15,083 bases of DNA, taken from an uncultured Francisella sp. Its GTDB lineage: Bacteria > Pseudomonadota > Gammaproteobacteria > Burkholderiales > Neisseriaceae. Where the stretch lies: assembly GCA_943913135.1 (NCBI GenBank), contig CALTVE010000005.1, positions 1 to 15,083 of the forward strand, in the 5' to 3' direction. The notes under the pieces were generated by a model that worked only from the letters and a program-made list of their open reading frames with translations, was not told the origin of the DNA and made no database searches. The position numbers were made by a program, and so were the translations under genes. Shown in pieces: positions 7,720 through 14,982 of this stretch. Within the stretch, counting starts at the first letter, position 1. Every line of letters starts with the position of its first letter.

Positions 7720-8100
7720 TTATTTACGACGAGGCACCAAGCCTGCTTGGGCGAATATTTTTTTCTGACAAGCTGCTCCCAAAGCAGCACCGATTTCCCC
7801 TACTTTATCGGTATACTGTTGCTGGTTTTTGGCTCCTTTGGCAGCGGCATATAGTTTACTGATAGTGGTGCTGCTGGTTAATTCATTTGCTTGGCAAGCG
7901 CAAGTTTTTTTAATTAAGCTTTTTATCTTGGCCTCCGCATTGGTAGGAAGGTGCTTTCTATTCCCTTCTACACAACTGCTTTCAATTGCCTGTTTTTGCG
8001 ATTTAATCATATTGGCAAATTCAGTTTTAGGGGGCACAGCTGCTGCCATCGAAAAGCTAGCCACAGTTAAAGTCAATAGAGTCAGGCTAAGTTTTTTCAT
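7720..8100 (-). CDS. Small exported four-cysteine protein
   Basis: A 126-residue protein I do not recognise. The start at 8100 has a strong AAGGAGG (8107-8113 on the complement) 6 nt upstream. It has a Sec signal peptide: MKKLS, a Leu/Thr/Val core, and AAA at 19-21 for cleavage near residue 21. The mature part is basic and helical-looking, with four cysteines (43, 67, 69, 111), including a CAC pair. After export these could form two disulfides in the periplasm or outside the cell. No lipobox, membrane segment or catalytic motif is seen. The tail ends AGLVPRRK. It lies downstream of purA on the same strand after a 145-nt gap containing a stem-loop, so it probably has its own promoter. A secreted or periplasmic role is supported by the signal peptide only; an effector or stress role would be a guess. 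Confidence 0.78.
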   Translation of the reverse strand: MKKLSLTLLTLTVASFSMAAAVPPKTEFANMIKSQKQAIESSCVEGNRKHLPTNAEAKIKSLIKKTCACQANELTSSTTISKLYAAAKGAKNQQQYTDKVGEIGAALGAACQKKIFAQAGLVPRRK

Positions 8101-8127
8101 GAATTTCCTCCTTCAAGGGTGGATTAC

Positions 8128-8173
8128 AAAAAATGTGATTAAAGAATCGAACTATGCGTTCTCCACTTAATCA
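8128..8173 (-). terminator. Possible interrupted stem-loop terminator after purA
   Basis: On the minus strand TGATTAA (8173-8167) pairs with TTAATCA (8142-8136), with an inner GAAC/GTTC stem between them, followed by six T (8133-8128). It could end the hisZ-purA transcript. The interrupted stem and its closeness to the start of the next gene (28 nt) also fit a regulatory element in that gene's leader. Confidence 0.35.
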
Positions 8174-8245
8174 AGACTATGAAAAAAAAGAAAAGTTCAG
8201 TTTAAAAGGGCTTATCACTATATAGTTTTCCTTTCAAGTAGCAAG

Positions 8246-9535
8246 CTAAATAGGATGATCACAAAAAATAGTAGCTTCACGTTCAGCGCCGGTGGAAATG
8301 AGACTGATCGGCGCACGGCATAGTTCTGCGAGTCGAGCTAGATACTGTTTTGCTTCTTTGGGCAGTTCATCATAATTTTTTATTCCTACGGTGCTTTTTT
8401 TCCAGCCCTTCCAACTTTCATAGATCGGTTGACAACGCTCTATAGCGCGGGCGCCAAAAGGAAAAAGATCTAACTTTTGTCCGTCCAGTTCATAGCCTAC
8501 ACCAATTTTAATTTCTTCTAAATAATCGAGAACATCCAACTTGGTGATGCATAAACTTGTAATTCCGTTAAGCTCTACAGTACGCCGCAAGGCGGCAGCA
8601 TCAAACCAGCCGCAACGCCGTGGGCGTCCGGTAACTGAGCCAAATTCATGACCTTTTTCTGCTAGATAACGTCCAGTTTCATCGAGTAATTCAGTGGGAA
8701 AGGGGCCGCTGCCCACGCGGGTGGTATAAGCTTTAACTACCCCAACTACAGAATGAATATGTTGCGGGCCGACGCCGGCGCCGGCACAGACTGCCCCTGA
8801 TAAACAATTGGAGGAGGTGACATAGGGGTAAGTCCCGTAATCTATATCCAGGAGTGCACCCTGTGCCCCTTCAAACAGAATGGGTTTTTTATCGCGTATA
8901 TATTGATTTAACGTTTGCGAGACATCGCCGATAAGAGGCTTAATAAGGGGGGCAAATTTCAATGTTTGGGAGTAGATTTCATCAAAATCTAAAGCTTGGG
9001 CACCATAAAGCTGAGTGAGTTGAAGATTGTATACTTCCAGATTTTGCTTTAATTTTTCGGAAAAATAATTAGAATCGAATAAATCCATCATCCTGAGTGC
9101 TCGGCGAGCGGCTTTGTCTTCATAAGCGGGACCAATACCGCGCCCGGTAGTACCGATTTTACCGTTGCCCTTATTTTTTTCACGTGCCTGGTCCAGAGCA
9201 ATGTGGTAAGGTAAGATCAAAGGGCAGGTAGCGGCGATCATCAAACGTTTTTTAACGGTCAAACCTGCATTTTCCAGCTCTTCTACTTCTTTGAACAAAG
9301 CTTCTAGCGATACCACTACCCCAGAACCTATAAAACAGTGCACGTGTGGGTGCAAAATACCAGAAGGAATCAGGCGTAGAATGGTCTTTTTGCCGTTCAC
9401 CATCAGGGTGTGTCCGGCGTTATGGCCGCCTTGGAAGCGCACCACTGCATCGATTTTAGGGGCCAACAAGTCTACTATTTTACCCTTGCCTTCATCTCCC
9501 CATTGGGTGCCGATTATTACTGCATTACTCTCCAT
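8246..9535 (-). CDS. purA: Adenylosuccinate synthetase
   Basis: PurA joins IMP and aspartate using GTP to make adenylosuccinate, the first committed step to AMP, in the cytosol as a dimer. The protein is 429 residues, the normal length. GTQWGDEGKGK (residues 9-19) is the GTP loop with catalytic Asp14, and GGHNAGHT (36-43) carries catalytic His42. GTTGRGIGPAYEDKAAR and the C-terminal VTGRPRRCGWFDA are also present, and the chain ends FCDHPI. I chose ATG 9535 because it places the family's usual N-terminus (NAVIIGTQWGDEGKGK) five residues or so from the start; the longer frame to 9583 would overlap hisZ and adds no family sequence. It starts 2 nt after the hisZ stop, so the two are co-transcribed and probably translationally coupled. 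The gene is intact. Confidence 0.98.
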   Translation of the reverse strand: MESNAVIIGTQWGDEGKGKIVDLLAPKIDAVVRFQGGHNAGHTLMVNGKKTILRLIPSGILHPHVHCFIGSGVVVSLEALFKEVEELENAGLTVKKRLMIAATCPLILPYHIALDQAREKNKGNGKIGTTGRGIGPAYEDKAARRALRMMDLFDSNYFSEKLKQNLEVYNLQLTQLYGAQALDFDEIYSQTLKFAPLIKPLIGDVSQTLNQYIRDKKPILFEGAQGALLDIDYGTYPYVTSSNCLSGAVCAGAGVGPQHIHSVVGVVKAYTTRVGSGPFPTELLDETGRYLAEKGHEFGSVTGRPRRCGWFDAAALRRTVELNGITSLCITKLDVLDYLEEIKIGVGYELDGQKLDLFPFGARAIERCQPIYESWKGWKKSTVGIKNYDELPKEAKQYLARLAELCRAPISLISTGAEREATIFCDHPI

Positions 9536-9537
9536 CT

Positions 9538-10698
9538 TTAGTCTTTCTCCAAAGCCATCAGAGCCCATGACCCATTTTTGCATACGATCTTTTGCCCAAA
9601 GCGAAGCTCAGAGTCTTTTCCTGCTTCTTGATAATCTATCGCTACTATTTTGCCACTTTCTCTTAATTTTTGAATGAAGGATTTCGCTGGCCGGTAGTCT
9701 TCTATGGACACAGCAATTGCCTCTCGCGTGTGGTTATTGGATGCATCGCCTAAAAAATCCTTGAGATCGAAACTAAAACCGCTAGCACTGCGGCCTTCGC
9801 CTTCCGCTTTAAATCCAGTATAGCGGCCTCCACGCACCAGCGGTTTACTCCAGCTGTCTAAATAAACGCTGTACAATAAGCCAGTGTGATAATGATCGAT
9901 GGGCAATTCTGCCAAATCGACATATATTGGGAAATCTTTAAAAAAATCTAACACGTCAGATACTTCTTGAAGAGCGTTTTGGATAGCCGGAGAGCTTGGT
10001 AGGTGTCGTTTTGCTTTTTTAAGAACAGTGTCGCCTTCGCCATAAAGTTCGGGCAGAAGGAGGAACAGTTCTTGCTGTTTATGGGGTAAATTTAGGTTTT
10101 CCATTAAGTTTTTCAGACTGGAAATGTTTTTACTGCGGATTAAAAGTGCTATTTTTTCTTGTATTTCGGAGTTTAGCTTTGCTGCCTTTGCCAGATCCTT
10201 AAAAACTTGTACATGACTCACCGATAAAAGAATTTTTTTAGAAGTAAGGAGGGCAACGGTTTCCAGCATTAAATTGATAATTTCTAGGTCAGCTTTCGTG
10301 CTCTTTAGACCAAAAAGCTCAGCCCCCACTTGCAGCGGTTCTCGATCGGCGAACAAAGAAGAAGGCAGGGCATGCAAGCTAGGGACCGCATAGCAAAAGC
10401 GACGCAATTCACCTTTTTTACTTAAATGTGCATCGATGCGACGAATCTGGGGAGTGGGATCAGCCCTAACCCCCAACAGGGCCCCTGAGAGTTGATCAGT
10501 AAAATAAATGGTTTTCTTCTTAAGCCCTTTGTCTTTGTTGATTAACAAAGTTTCGGCGTATTCTATTAAAGGGGGGAAAATCAATTGGTAGCCATGGCTA
10601 TAGAAAAGGCGGAGCAAAAGAGAGCGCATTTTTTCTAAATAAAGGGCGTCCGAAGCCAATACATCGGCGATATGTTCTGGCAGTTGCCAAGATTCCAT
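9538..10698 (-). CDS. hisZ: ATP phosphoribosyltransferase regulatory subunit
   Basis: HisZ is a catalytically dead relative of histidyl-tRNA synthetase. It associates with short-form HisG and is required for activity and histidine feedback at the first step of histidine synthesis. The 386 residues match the usual length. Family signatures are the N-terminal LPEHIADVLA, the class II motif-2-like LLGVRADPTPQIRRIDAHL (about 94-112), REPLQVGAELFG, and a late LVRGGRYTGF (glycine-rich motif-3 region). The start at 10698 has AAGGAAA just upstream and a promoter at 10743-10771. It is placed directly before purA, as in many gammaproteobacteria where hisZ sits between hflC and purA; here the upstream neighbour is a divergent tRNA operon. 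No lesion is seen. HisZ is only useful if hisG exists elsewhere. Some conserved residues look altered (YAVPSLHALP where many homologues have a Gly-x-Val-x-His run). Confidence 0.93.
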   Translation of the reverse strand: MESWQLPEHIADVLASDALYLEKMRSLLLRLFYSHGYQLIFPPLIEYAETLLINKDKGLKKKTIYFTDQLSGALLGVRADPTPQIRRIDAHLSKKGELRRFCYAVPSLHALPSSLFADREPLQVGAELFGLKSTKADLEIINLMLETVALLTSKKILLSVSHVQVFKDLAKAAKLNSEIQEKIALLIRSKNISSLKNLMENLNLPHKQQELFLLLPELYGEGDTVLKKAKRHLPSSPAIQNALQEVSDVLDFFKDFPIYVDLAELPIDHYHTGLLYSVYLDSWSKPLVRGGRYTGFKAEGEGRSASGFSFDLKDFLGDASNNHTREAIAVSIEDYRPAKSFIQKLRESGKIVAIDYQEAGKDSELRFGQKIVCKNGSWALMALEKD

Positions 10699-10742
10699 TG
10701 TTTCCTTTCAGGATATTTTGGGCGCAAATAGCCAACAGCATA

Positions 10743-10771
10743 AGTATAGCATTTGCCGGAAAAAGGACGAA
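10743..10771 (-). promoter_or_regulatory. Extended -10 promoter for hisZ-purA
   Basis: On the minus strand the -10 is TATACT (10748-10743) preceded by TGC, giving an extended TGnTATACT. A weak -35 TTCGTC lies at 10771-10766 with a 17-nt spacer. It lies about 45 nt before the hisZ start and is the only clear promoter for the hisZ-purA pair. Confidence 0.6.
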
Positions 10772-10817
10772 GCCGCAAAATGGGTAAAGACACGAAACCG
10801 ATAGAAAAGATACGTAT

Positions 10818-10845
10818 TTGACAGATGAACGATTTAATTTATAAT
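10818..10845 (+). promoter_or_regulatory. Consensus sigma-70 promoter for the tRNA-Gly pair
   Basis: A perfect TTGACA (10818-10823) and a perfect TATAAT (10840-10845) are separated by 16 nt. The predicted start is near 10852, about 27 nt before the first tRNA. This strength is expected for a stable-RNA operon. Confidence 0.9.
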
Positions 10846-10878
10846 AACCGGTCTTTCAATAAGCACGTGTTTAATGAC

Positions 10879-10954
10879 GCGGGAATAGCTCAGTTGGTAG
10901 AGCGCAACCTTGCCAAGGTTGAGGTCGCGAGTTCGAGACTCGTTTCCCGCTCCA
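10879..10954 (+). tRNA. tRNA-Gly(GCC)
   Basis: A 76-nt tRNA including the encoded CCA. The acceptor stem is GCGGGAA/TTCCCGC with U73, the anticodon arm is CAACC-TTGCCAA-GGTTG with GCC at 10912-10914, and the T loop is TTCGAGA. All arms pair, and GlyRS identity elements (C2-G71, U73, C35, C36) are present. It matches the E. coli glyW type and reads GGC/GGU. Confidence 0.97.
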
Positions 10955-10984
10955 TTTTTAAAAATGCGGCCAATGAATATAAAT

Positions 10985-11060
10985 GCGGGAATAGCTCAGT
11001 TGGTAGAGCGCAACCTTCCCAAGGTTGAGGTCGCGAGTTCGAGACTCGTTTCCCGCTCCA
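10985..11060 (+). tRNA. tRNA-Gly(CCC), near-identical copy of the GCC tRNA
   Basis: A 76-nt tRNA with CCA, identical to the gene 30 nt upstream except for base 34. The anticodon at 11018-11020 is CCC instead of GCC. GlyRS identity does not depend on base 34, so it should still be charged with glycine and read GGG. It appears to have arisen by duplication and anticodon change, unlike the sequence-distinct tRNA-Gly(CCC) of E. coli. Confidence 0.95.
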
Positions 11061-11454
11061 CAACTATTTTTCGATGAGAACGATAGCAAAAAATTAAGAT
11101 TGATCTATCTATCATAACTGTTTCTCGCGCCGCGATAATGCTTTGGTGGTATATAAGGGAGGCATCGAGATTCTATATCGCTTAAGGGGCTTTAAAGCCT
11201 TTGTGTTTATAGACCTCTAATGAGTCATATTATTGATTATATTCATGAATATCATCCACAGTTTTCTGTAAGAAGACATTAAAGTGTATACTCACTTAAG
11301 GTGTTTTAAGTTTTTAAGCCTGGATAAAGAACTGAGGAACCAAGGATATTTTTTCAATCCCTTCTTGCCGAAGGGAGAAAATTGAGCCATAATCTGTGTC
11401 CTTCTGCTGGCGACAAAGCTTTAAAAGATTGACGCTCGATTAGATAATACTTAA
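11061..11454. other. 394-bp spacer inside the tRNA array
   Basis: No gene is seen. It holds a GGCTTTAAAGCC palindrome (about 11188-11199) that could weakly terminate the Gly operon, and a perfect 6-bp hairpin CCCTTC/GAAGGG (11359-11375). A GATAAT (11443-11448) with a poor TTTAAA 17 nt upstream might serve as promoter for the Cys-Cys-Leu genes, although its start site would fall at the tRNA 5' end itself. Confidence 0.5.
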
Positions 11455-11528
11455 GGCGAAGTGGCAGAGTGGTTATGCAGCGGCCTGCAAAGCCGTGGAC
11501 GCCGGTTCGATTCCGACCTTCGCCTCCA
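11455..11528 (+). tRNA. tRNA-Cys(GCA)
   Basis: A 74-nt tRNA with CCA. The acceptor is GGCGAAG/CTTCGCC with U73, the D loop contains the normal GG, the anticodon loop CTGCAAA gives GCA, and the T loop is TTCGATT. One C-A mismatch occurs in the T stem. This is the canonical cysT member of the Gly-Cys-Leu array. Confidence 0.95.
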
Positions 11529-11562
11529 CGAATACGCGGCATCTTCAATGGCCTAAAGATAA

Positions 11563-11638
11563 GGCGGGATGGCAGAGTGTTGATGCGACAGTGTGCAAAG
11601 CTGTATAGGCTCGGTTAAAATCCGAGCTCCCGCCTCCA
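11563..11638 (+). tRNA. Divergent second tRNA-Cys(GCA)-like gene
   Basis: 76 nt including CCA, placed 34 nt after tRNA-Cys and 9 nt before tRNA-Leu. The acceptor stem is fully paired (GGCGGGA/TCCCGCC) but different in sequence from the first Cys tRNA. The anticodon stem is ACAGT/GCTGT with loop GTGCAAA (GCA). The T arm is 19 nt, not 17: a perfect 6-bp GCTCGG/CCGAGC stem around TTAAAAT. The D loop lacks the second G of G18-G19 (it has GT) and the T loop has A56 where C is universal. The elbow pair would therefore be U19-A56, not G19-C56. U73 and U8-A14 are kept. It is either an unusual functional tRNA or a remodelled tRNA pseudogene; the fully preserved pairing argues for the former. Confidence 0.7.
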
Positions 11639-11647
11639 ATCATTTAC

Positions 11648-11738
11648 GCCCGGGTGGTGGAATAGGTAGACACAACGGACTTAAAATCCGTCGGCTTCAA
11701 AAAAAGCCGTGCCGGTTCGATTCCGGCTCCGGGCACCA
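11648..11738 (+). tRNA. tRNA-Leu(UAA)
   Basis: A 91-nt class II tRNA with CCA. The acceptor is GCCCGGG/TCCGGGC with A73, the anticodon arm is ACGGA-CTTAAAA-TCCGT giving UAA, and a long variable arm CGGCTT/AAGCCG follows. It is equivalent to leuZ at the end of the E. coli glyW-cysT-leuZ operon. A T5 run follows three bases after the gene. Confidence 0.97.
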
Positions 11739-11806
11739 CCTTTTTCTAGCATATCTTTAATTCAGCATTCGTTCATCTGAAGGGTCACTGTGGGGTAACA
11801 GCGACA

Positions 11807-11846
11807 GGCTGGAGGATAATAAGCCGATGATGGCAGCCCATTTTTT
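11807..11846 (+). terminator. Weak possible terminator after the tRNA array
   Basis: GGCTG (11807-11811) can pair with CAGCC (11834-11838) around a 22-nt loop, followed by CA and six T. It may end the tRNA transcript, but the long loop makes this doubtful. Confidence 0.3.
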
Positions 11847-11890
11847 CCACACTCATAATTAATTGAATTGGCAAAATTTAGGAATTAATT

Positions 11891-13711
11891 TTGAAAATAA
11901 GAAAAGTAGCAGCACTGTTTTCAGCTGCATTATGTTTTACCTCTCTATCCGCGCATAAATATGAATTTGAAGAGATAATAGTTTTCGGCGATAGCTTAAG
12001 TGATATGGGTAACGGAGCTGTGGAAACAGCTGAGGGTAGGATTCCTATTAAACTTGTAGCGGGTAATGAAGATCCTTATATCAACTATTTATCTCAATTT
12101 TTTACTGGTCATGAAATAAAACCTTTGTGGCAGGGGGGACGGACTATGCATTAAGCGGGGCTACTCTTCTTCCACTCAGAGACTCAGTGTTATATCCCTC
12201 AATAAAAGATAGCGGAGAGATCTATCTGGCTAAGAAACAAAGGCAAAAAAATAGTTTATACGTGATTTGGGGGGGAGTAATGATGTGGGCCTTAAATTTC
12301 CTGTCTCTCTACTGGTGGCTCCTTTGCCGTTGATTTTTTCCTATTTTAGTGGCTTGAATCCGAGGGGAATCATTACTTCTGCGGACTTAGATAATGACAG
12401 CTGGGGTACTAAAGAATCGGCAATTATTGGCAGCTTGGCTTCTGCTTTGAGCGGTCGAGGCGCCGCTTACGTTTTTATTCCTAACTTGGTCGATTTTTCT
12501 TTAGCGCCGATATGGATTGGTTTTATCCACCATAATCTACAAGGTGCGCCAGTGCTCTCTTTTTCTCAGAGGGGTCGTTCTCCTTTTCTTACATCTTGGC
12601 TGAAAGCTTTTTATCCTATTGTTTCTAACATGGAAAAGCCTTTGCCAGAGGGTGGGGAAGGTAGCGGCGCAGCTTATATACATAGGGCACAAAATGATTT
12701 TTATGGTTGGTTGGGCTGGTTGGCAGACTTGGTGGATGTGATAAATGCGCGAGTAAATTATAATATCCGAAGTTTCAACCATCATCTGCAAGAGGAGTTA
12801 CTTCACCAAAAAGGAAATTTTGTCTTTTTAAGGGAGGGCAAACCATTTTTAACACTCTTTATAATGCTTCACCCAGGGATTTAATAGGCAAAACCAGTGT
12901 CATTGCTTTTTTAAGAGGCAGTAGCAGCAAGATCGGCTAGCCTTATGATTACAGGAGTCATCGTAGCAATATGGCTCTCCTGCAAGTGGGCTTTTTCACA
13001 GGAATTGATCCTAAGCTGATAACTGGCTGGCAATTGAGCATGGCTTTAGGCAGAGCCCACCCTTATGATAACTATCGCTATCACTATAATAATGTTTTAT
13101 TAACGGGTTTTGCTAAGTATATTATCAATGATTCTGTATGGTTGTTAGCAGGATTAGACGCAGGGCGAACCGGGGCAGATTCTATTAGGCGCAGCATTCA
13201 GTTGGGTAAAGCGATCAGAGTAGAAAGCGGCCGCACTCATGGTCTTGTTTTAGGCGGTTTTGTAAGTGTTGGGCGTGATTTTATTGATCCTTCAGGTTTA
13301 ACGCTGACCCCGTTTGTAAACCTTTCTTATCACCATTATACCCTTAATCCCTTCCAGGAGAAGGATAGTCGTAGCACCAGCATGCGTTATGAACGCAGTC
13401 ACTATAATGAAAGCCAAATTGAATGGGCTTTAAGAATAAGTAAGAAGACTTCAACCCATCAGTATTATAGTGAAATTAGTTTGATAGAGCCGATACACAA
13501 CCGCATCAAAATACCTGCAGCTTTGAAAAGTACGCCCATCACTTTTATAAGAAAAGTCGAACTTCCGCATAGCCCCGCTTTGCGATTGAAGGCAGATTTC
13601 AAAAGACAAATCACCCCAGATTTTTACCTAACAGGCGATGTAGGCTACCAGGTAGACAGCCATAAAAATCAAGTGATGAACTACGGTGTGGGTCTTAAGT
13701 GGTCGCTGTGA
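11891..13711 (+). pseudogene. GDSL esterase autotransporter, broken
   Basis: Remains of an approximately 605-codon outer-membrane GDSL esterase/lipase autotransporter (EstA-like). The TTG start at 11891 opens a signal peptide (MKIRKVAALFSAALCFTSLSA), followed by the block I motif IVFGDSLSDMGN with Ser35. After a shift at the G6 run 12133-12138 comes GGTDYALSGAT. After a second shift at the G7 run 12269-12275 comes IWGGSNDVG (block III Asn), then AAYVFIPNLVDFSLAP. A third shift near 12838-12842 (A run) leads to TIFNTLYNASPRDLIGKTSV, and then an in-frame TAG at 12938-12940. From there the C-terminal beta-barrel reads without a break to 13711, ending MNYGVGLKWSL with the aromatic-rich final strand of autotransporters. 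Each shift is fixed by adding one base to the homopolymer. I do not see the block V Asp-x-x-His. It is convergent with the next pseudogene. Confidence 0.88.
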
Positions 13712-13825
13712 GCTAGAGTTTTAGATGATTTTTTGTTTGATATTAATTTCCTCTAGTGTGGAAGTAAGGATAAATAACAGGTTGAAACAAGTCAGCATGA
13801 CTGAAGTTCAATCTGTGTTTAGAGC

Positions 13826-14919
13826 TTATTTACTGAAATGGCGAGAAATGGCTTCTAATGCAAGAATGGTTTTGCGAAGCAAATCTACAGATTTTGGTGT
13901 GTTTTGGCTGGATAACTTAACGATCACCACTCGAGTCAAAGGGTCTATGTAGATCCATTGGCCATAAATACCGCGAGCATAGAAAGTGCCATGATGGTCA
14001 TCGTTCAACCAAAAATTGTCTTGGTAACTTTCTTGCCTATCTTTAAAAAGCATAGCGTCGCCGTGGGCAAATACTTGTTTATCGCCCCCGCGTGTGATTT
14101 CTTGAATCACTTGCCTCGGGATGAGCTGTTGGCCGTTAAAAAACCCTTCTTGAAGAAGCATTTGCCCAACTTTGGCAAGGTCAATCGCTGTAGCCTCTAA
14201 CCCGCCTCCACAGAAGCCAACTTGGTGACTATCAGTGATAATATGAGCATTGCGGGCCATCCCCATTTTAGACCATAGGGTTTTATTAAGCCAGTTAGGA
14301 AAAGTACGATGACTCGCCCGTTCCGACACCCAGCAGAGGGTGTCTAAATTAGGAGTCATATAATGCAGTTTTTTCCCATTTTCCCCTTTGGGATGAATTC
14401 TCTAAATTGAGCGCCCACGGTCTGCTCCAACAAATTACTGATAGTTGCCTGATCGTATGCTGTTCCTTTTAATTCAGGCACATAGTGGGTAATTGGATCG
14501 CTCCTTTTCATTTTGCCTTCATGGATGAGGGTGGCGGCCATTAAGCCGGCAAACGATTTGGTGACAGAATAAAGTCTATGAATAGACACTGGGTTTTGAG
14601 TAAAATACCGTTCATAAACAAGTTTTCCATCTTTCAGCACAATCAGCGCGTCTGTGTTTGTCTCTTTTAATGCTTCATCAACGGTTTTAGGTTTATTGTG
14701 CCAAGTGAATTTGACAGATCTTGGATCTAAATGAAGGGGGGAGGGCTCGAACTGGTAAGGTGACTGTTGCTCTTTATAGATGGTGATGTAGGTAGGATGG
14801 GATCACGGGTTGGAAAATATTGTTTTGCAGTAATAAAGAGATTGCCCGGAATCAACAGTACAGCCCCATAGCAATGCTAGCGCCATACAAACCGTAATAG
14901 AAAATTTATTCAACGCCAT
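13826..14919 (-). pseudogene. Serine hydrolase (beta-lactamase family) lipoprotein, broken
   Basis: This is a broken gene for a class C beta-lactamase-like serine hydrolase. From ATG 14919 it reads MALNKF, a hydrophobic stretch, and the lipobox ALLWGC (Cys20), then meets TGA at 14803-14805 (codon 39). The same frame continues through LDPRSVKFTWHNKPKTVDEA and LKDGKLVYERYF to the SxxK active site YSVTKSF and LLEQTVGAQFREF. It then shifts frame near 14360-14385 in A-rich sequence. The next frame gives LHYMTPNLDTLCWV (the region of the Tyr motif), GGGLEATAIDLAKVGQML, and ends at 13826. Homologues have roughly 30 more residues between AQFRE and the HYMTPN motif, so a deletion accompanies the shift. 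Members are envelope esterases or peptidases; antibiotic resistance should not be inferred. Confidence 0.85.
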
Positions 14920-14958
14920 TTTTTCATCTTTGCAATTCTTAAAAGTAGATTAAGTTGA

Positions 14959-14982
14959 TGCCGTATTGTTTGCCGTATTGTT
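14959..14982. repeat. 12-bp perfect tandem duplication
   Basis: TGCCGTATTGTT is present twice head to tail (14959-14970, 14971-14982), upstream of the serine-hydrolase pseudogene. The rest of 14920-15083 shows no gene. Confidence 0.9.

Noticed and set aside
7829..8170. Plus-strand open frame of 113 codons with hydrophobic N-terminus
   Set aside because: It is antisense to the small four-cysteine protein, which has a far better ribosome site, signal peptide and codon pattern.
10825..11028. 67-codon open frame with Gly/Val-rich protein text
   Set aside because: It is a translation across the two tRNA-Gly genes; the repeated phrase simply mirrors the repeated tRNA.
11354..11548. Minus-strand 64-codon open frame
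   Set aside because: It overlaps tRNA-Cys on the opposite strand, a common artefact of tRNA sequence, and has no supporting start site.
11563..11638. Selenocysteine tRNA
   Set aside because: The anticodon is GCA and not UCA, there is no long variable arm, and no selA/selB-like gene is present; only the 13-bp acceptor/T branch length is reminiscent.
13826..14919. Beta-lactamase resistance gene
   Set aside because: The fold family is shared by many esterases and peptidases, and this copy is broken by a stop, a frameshift and an apparent deletion.
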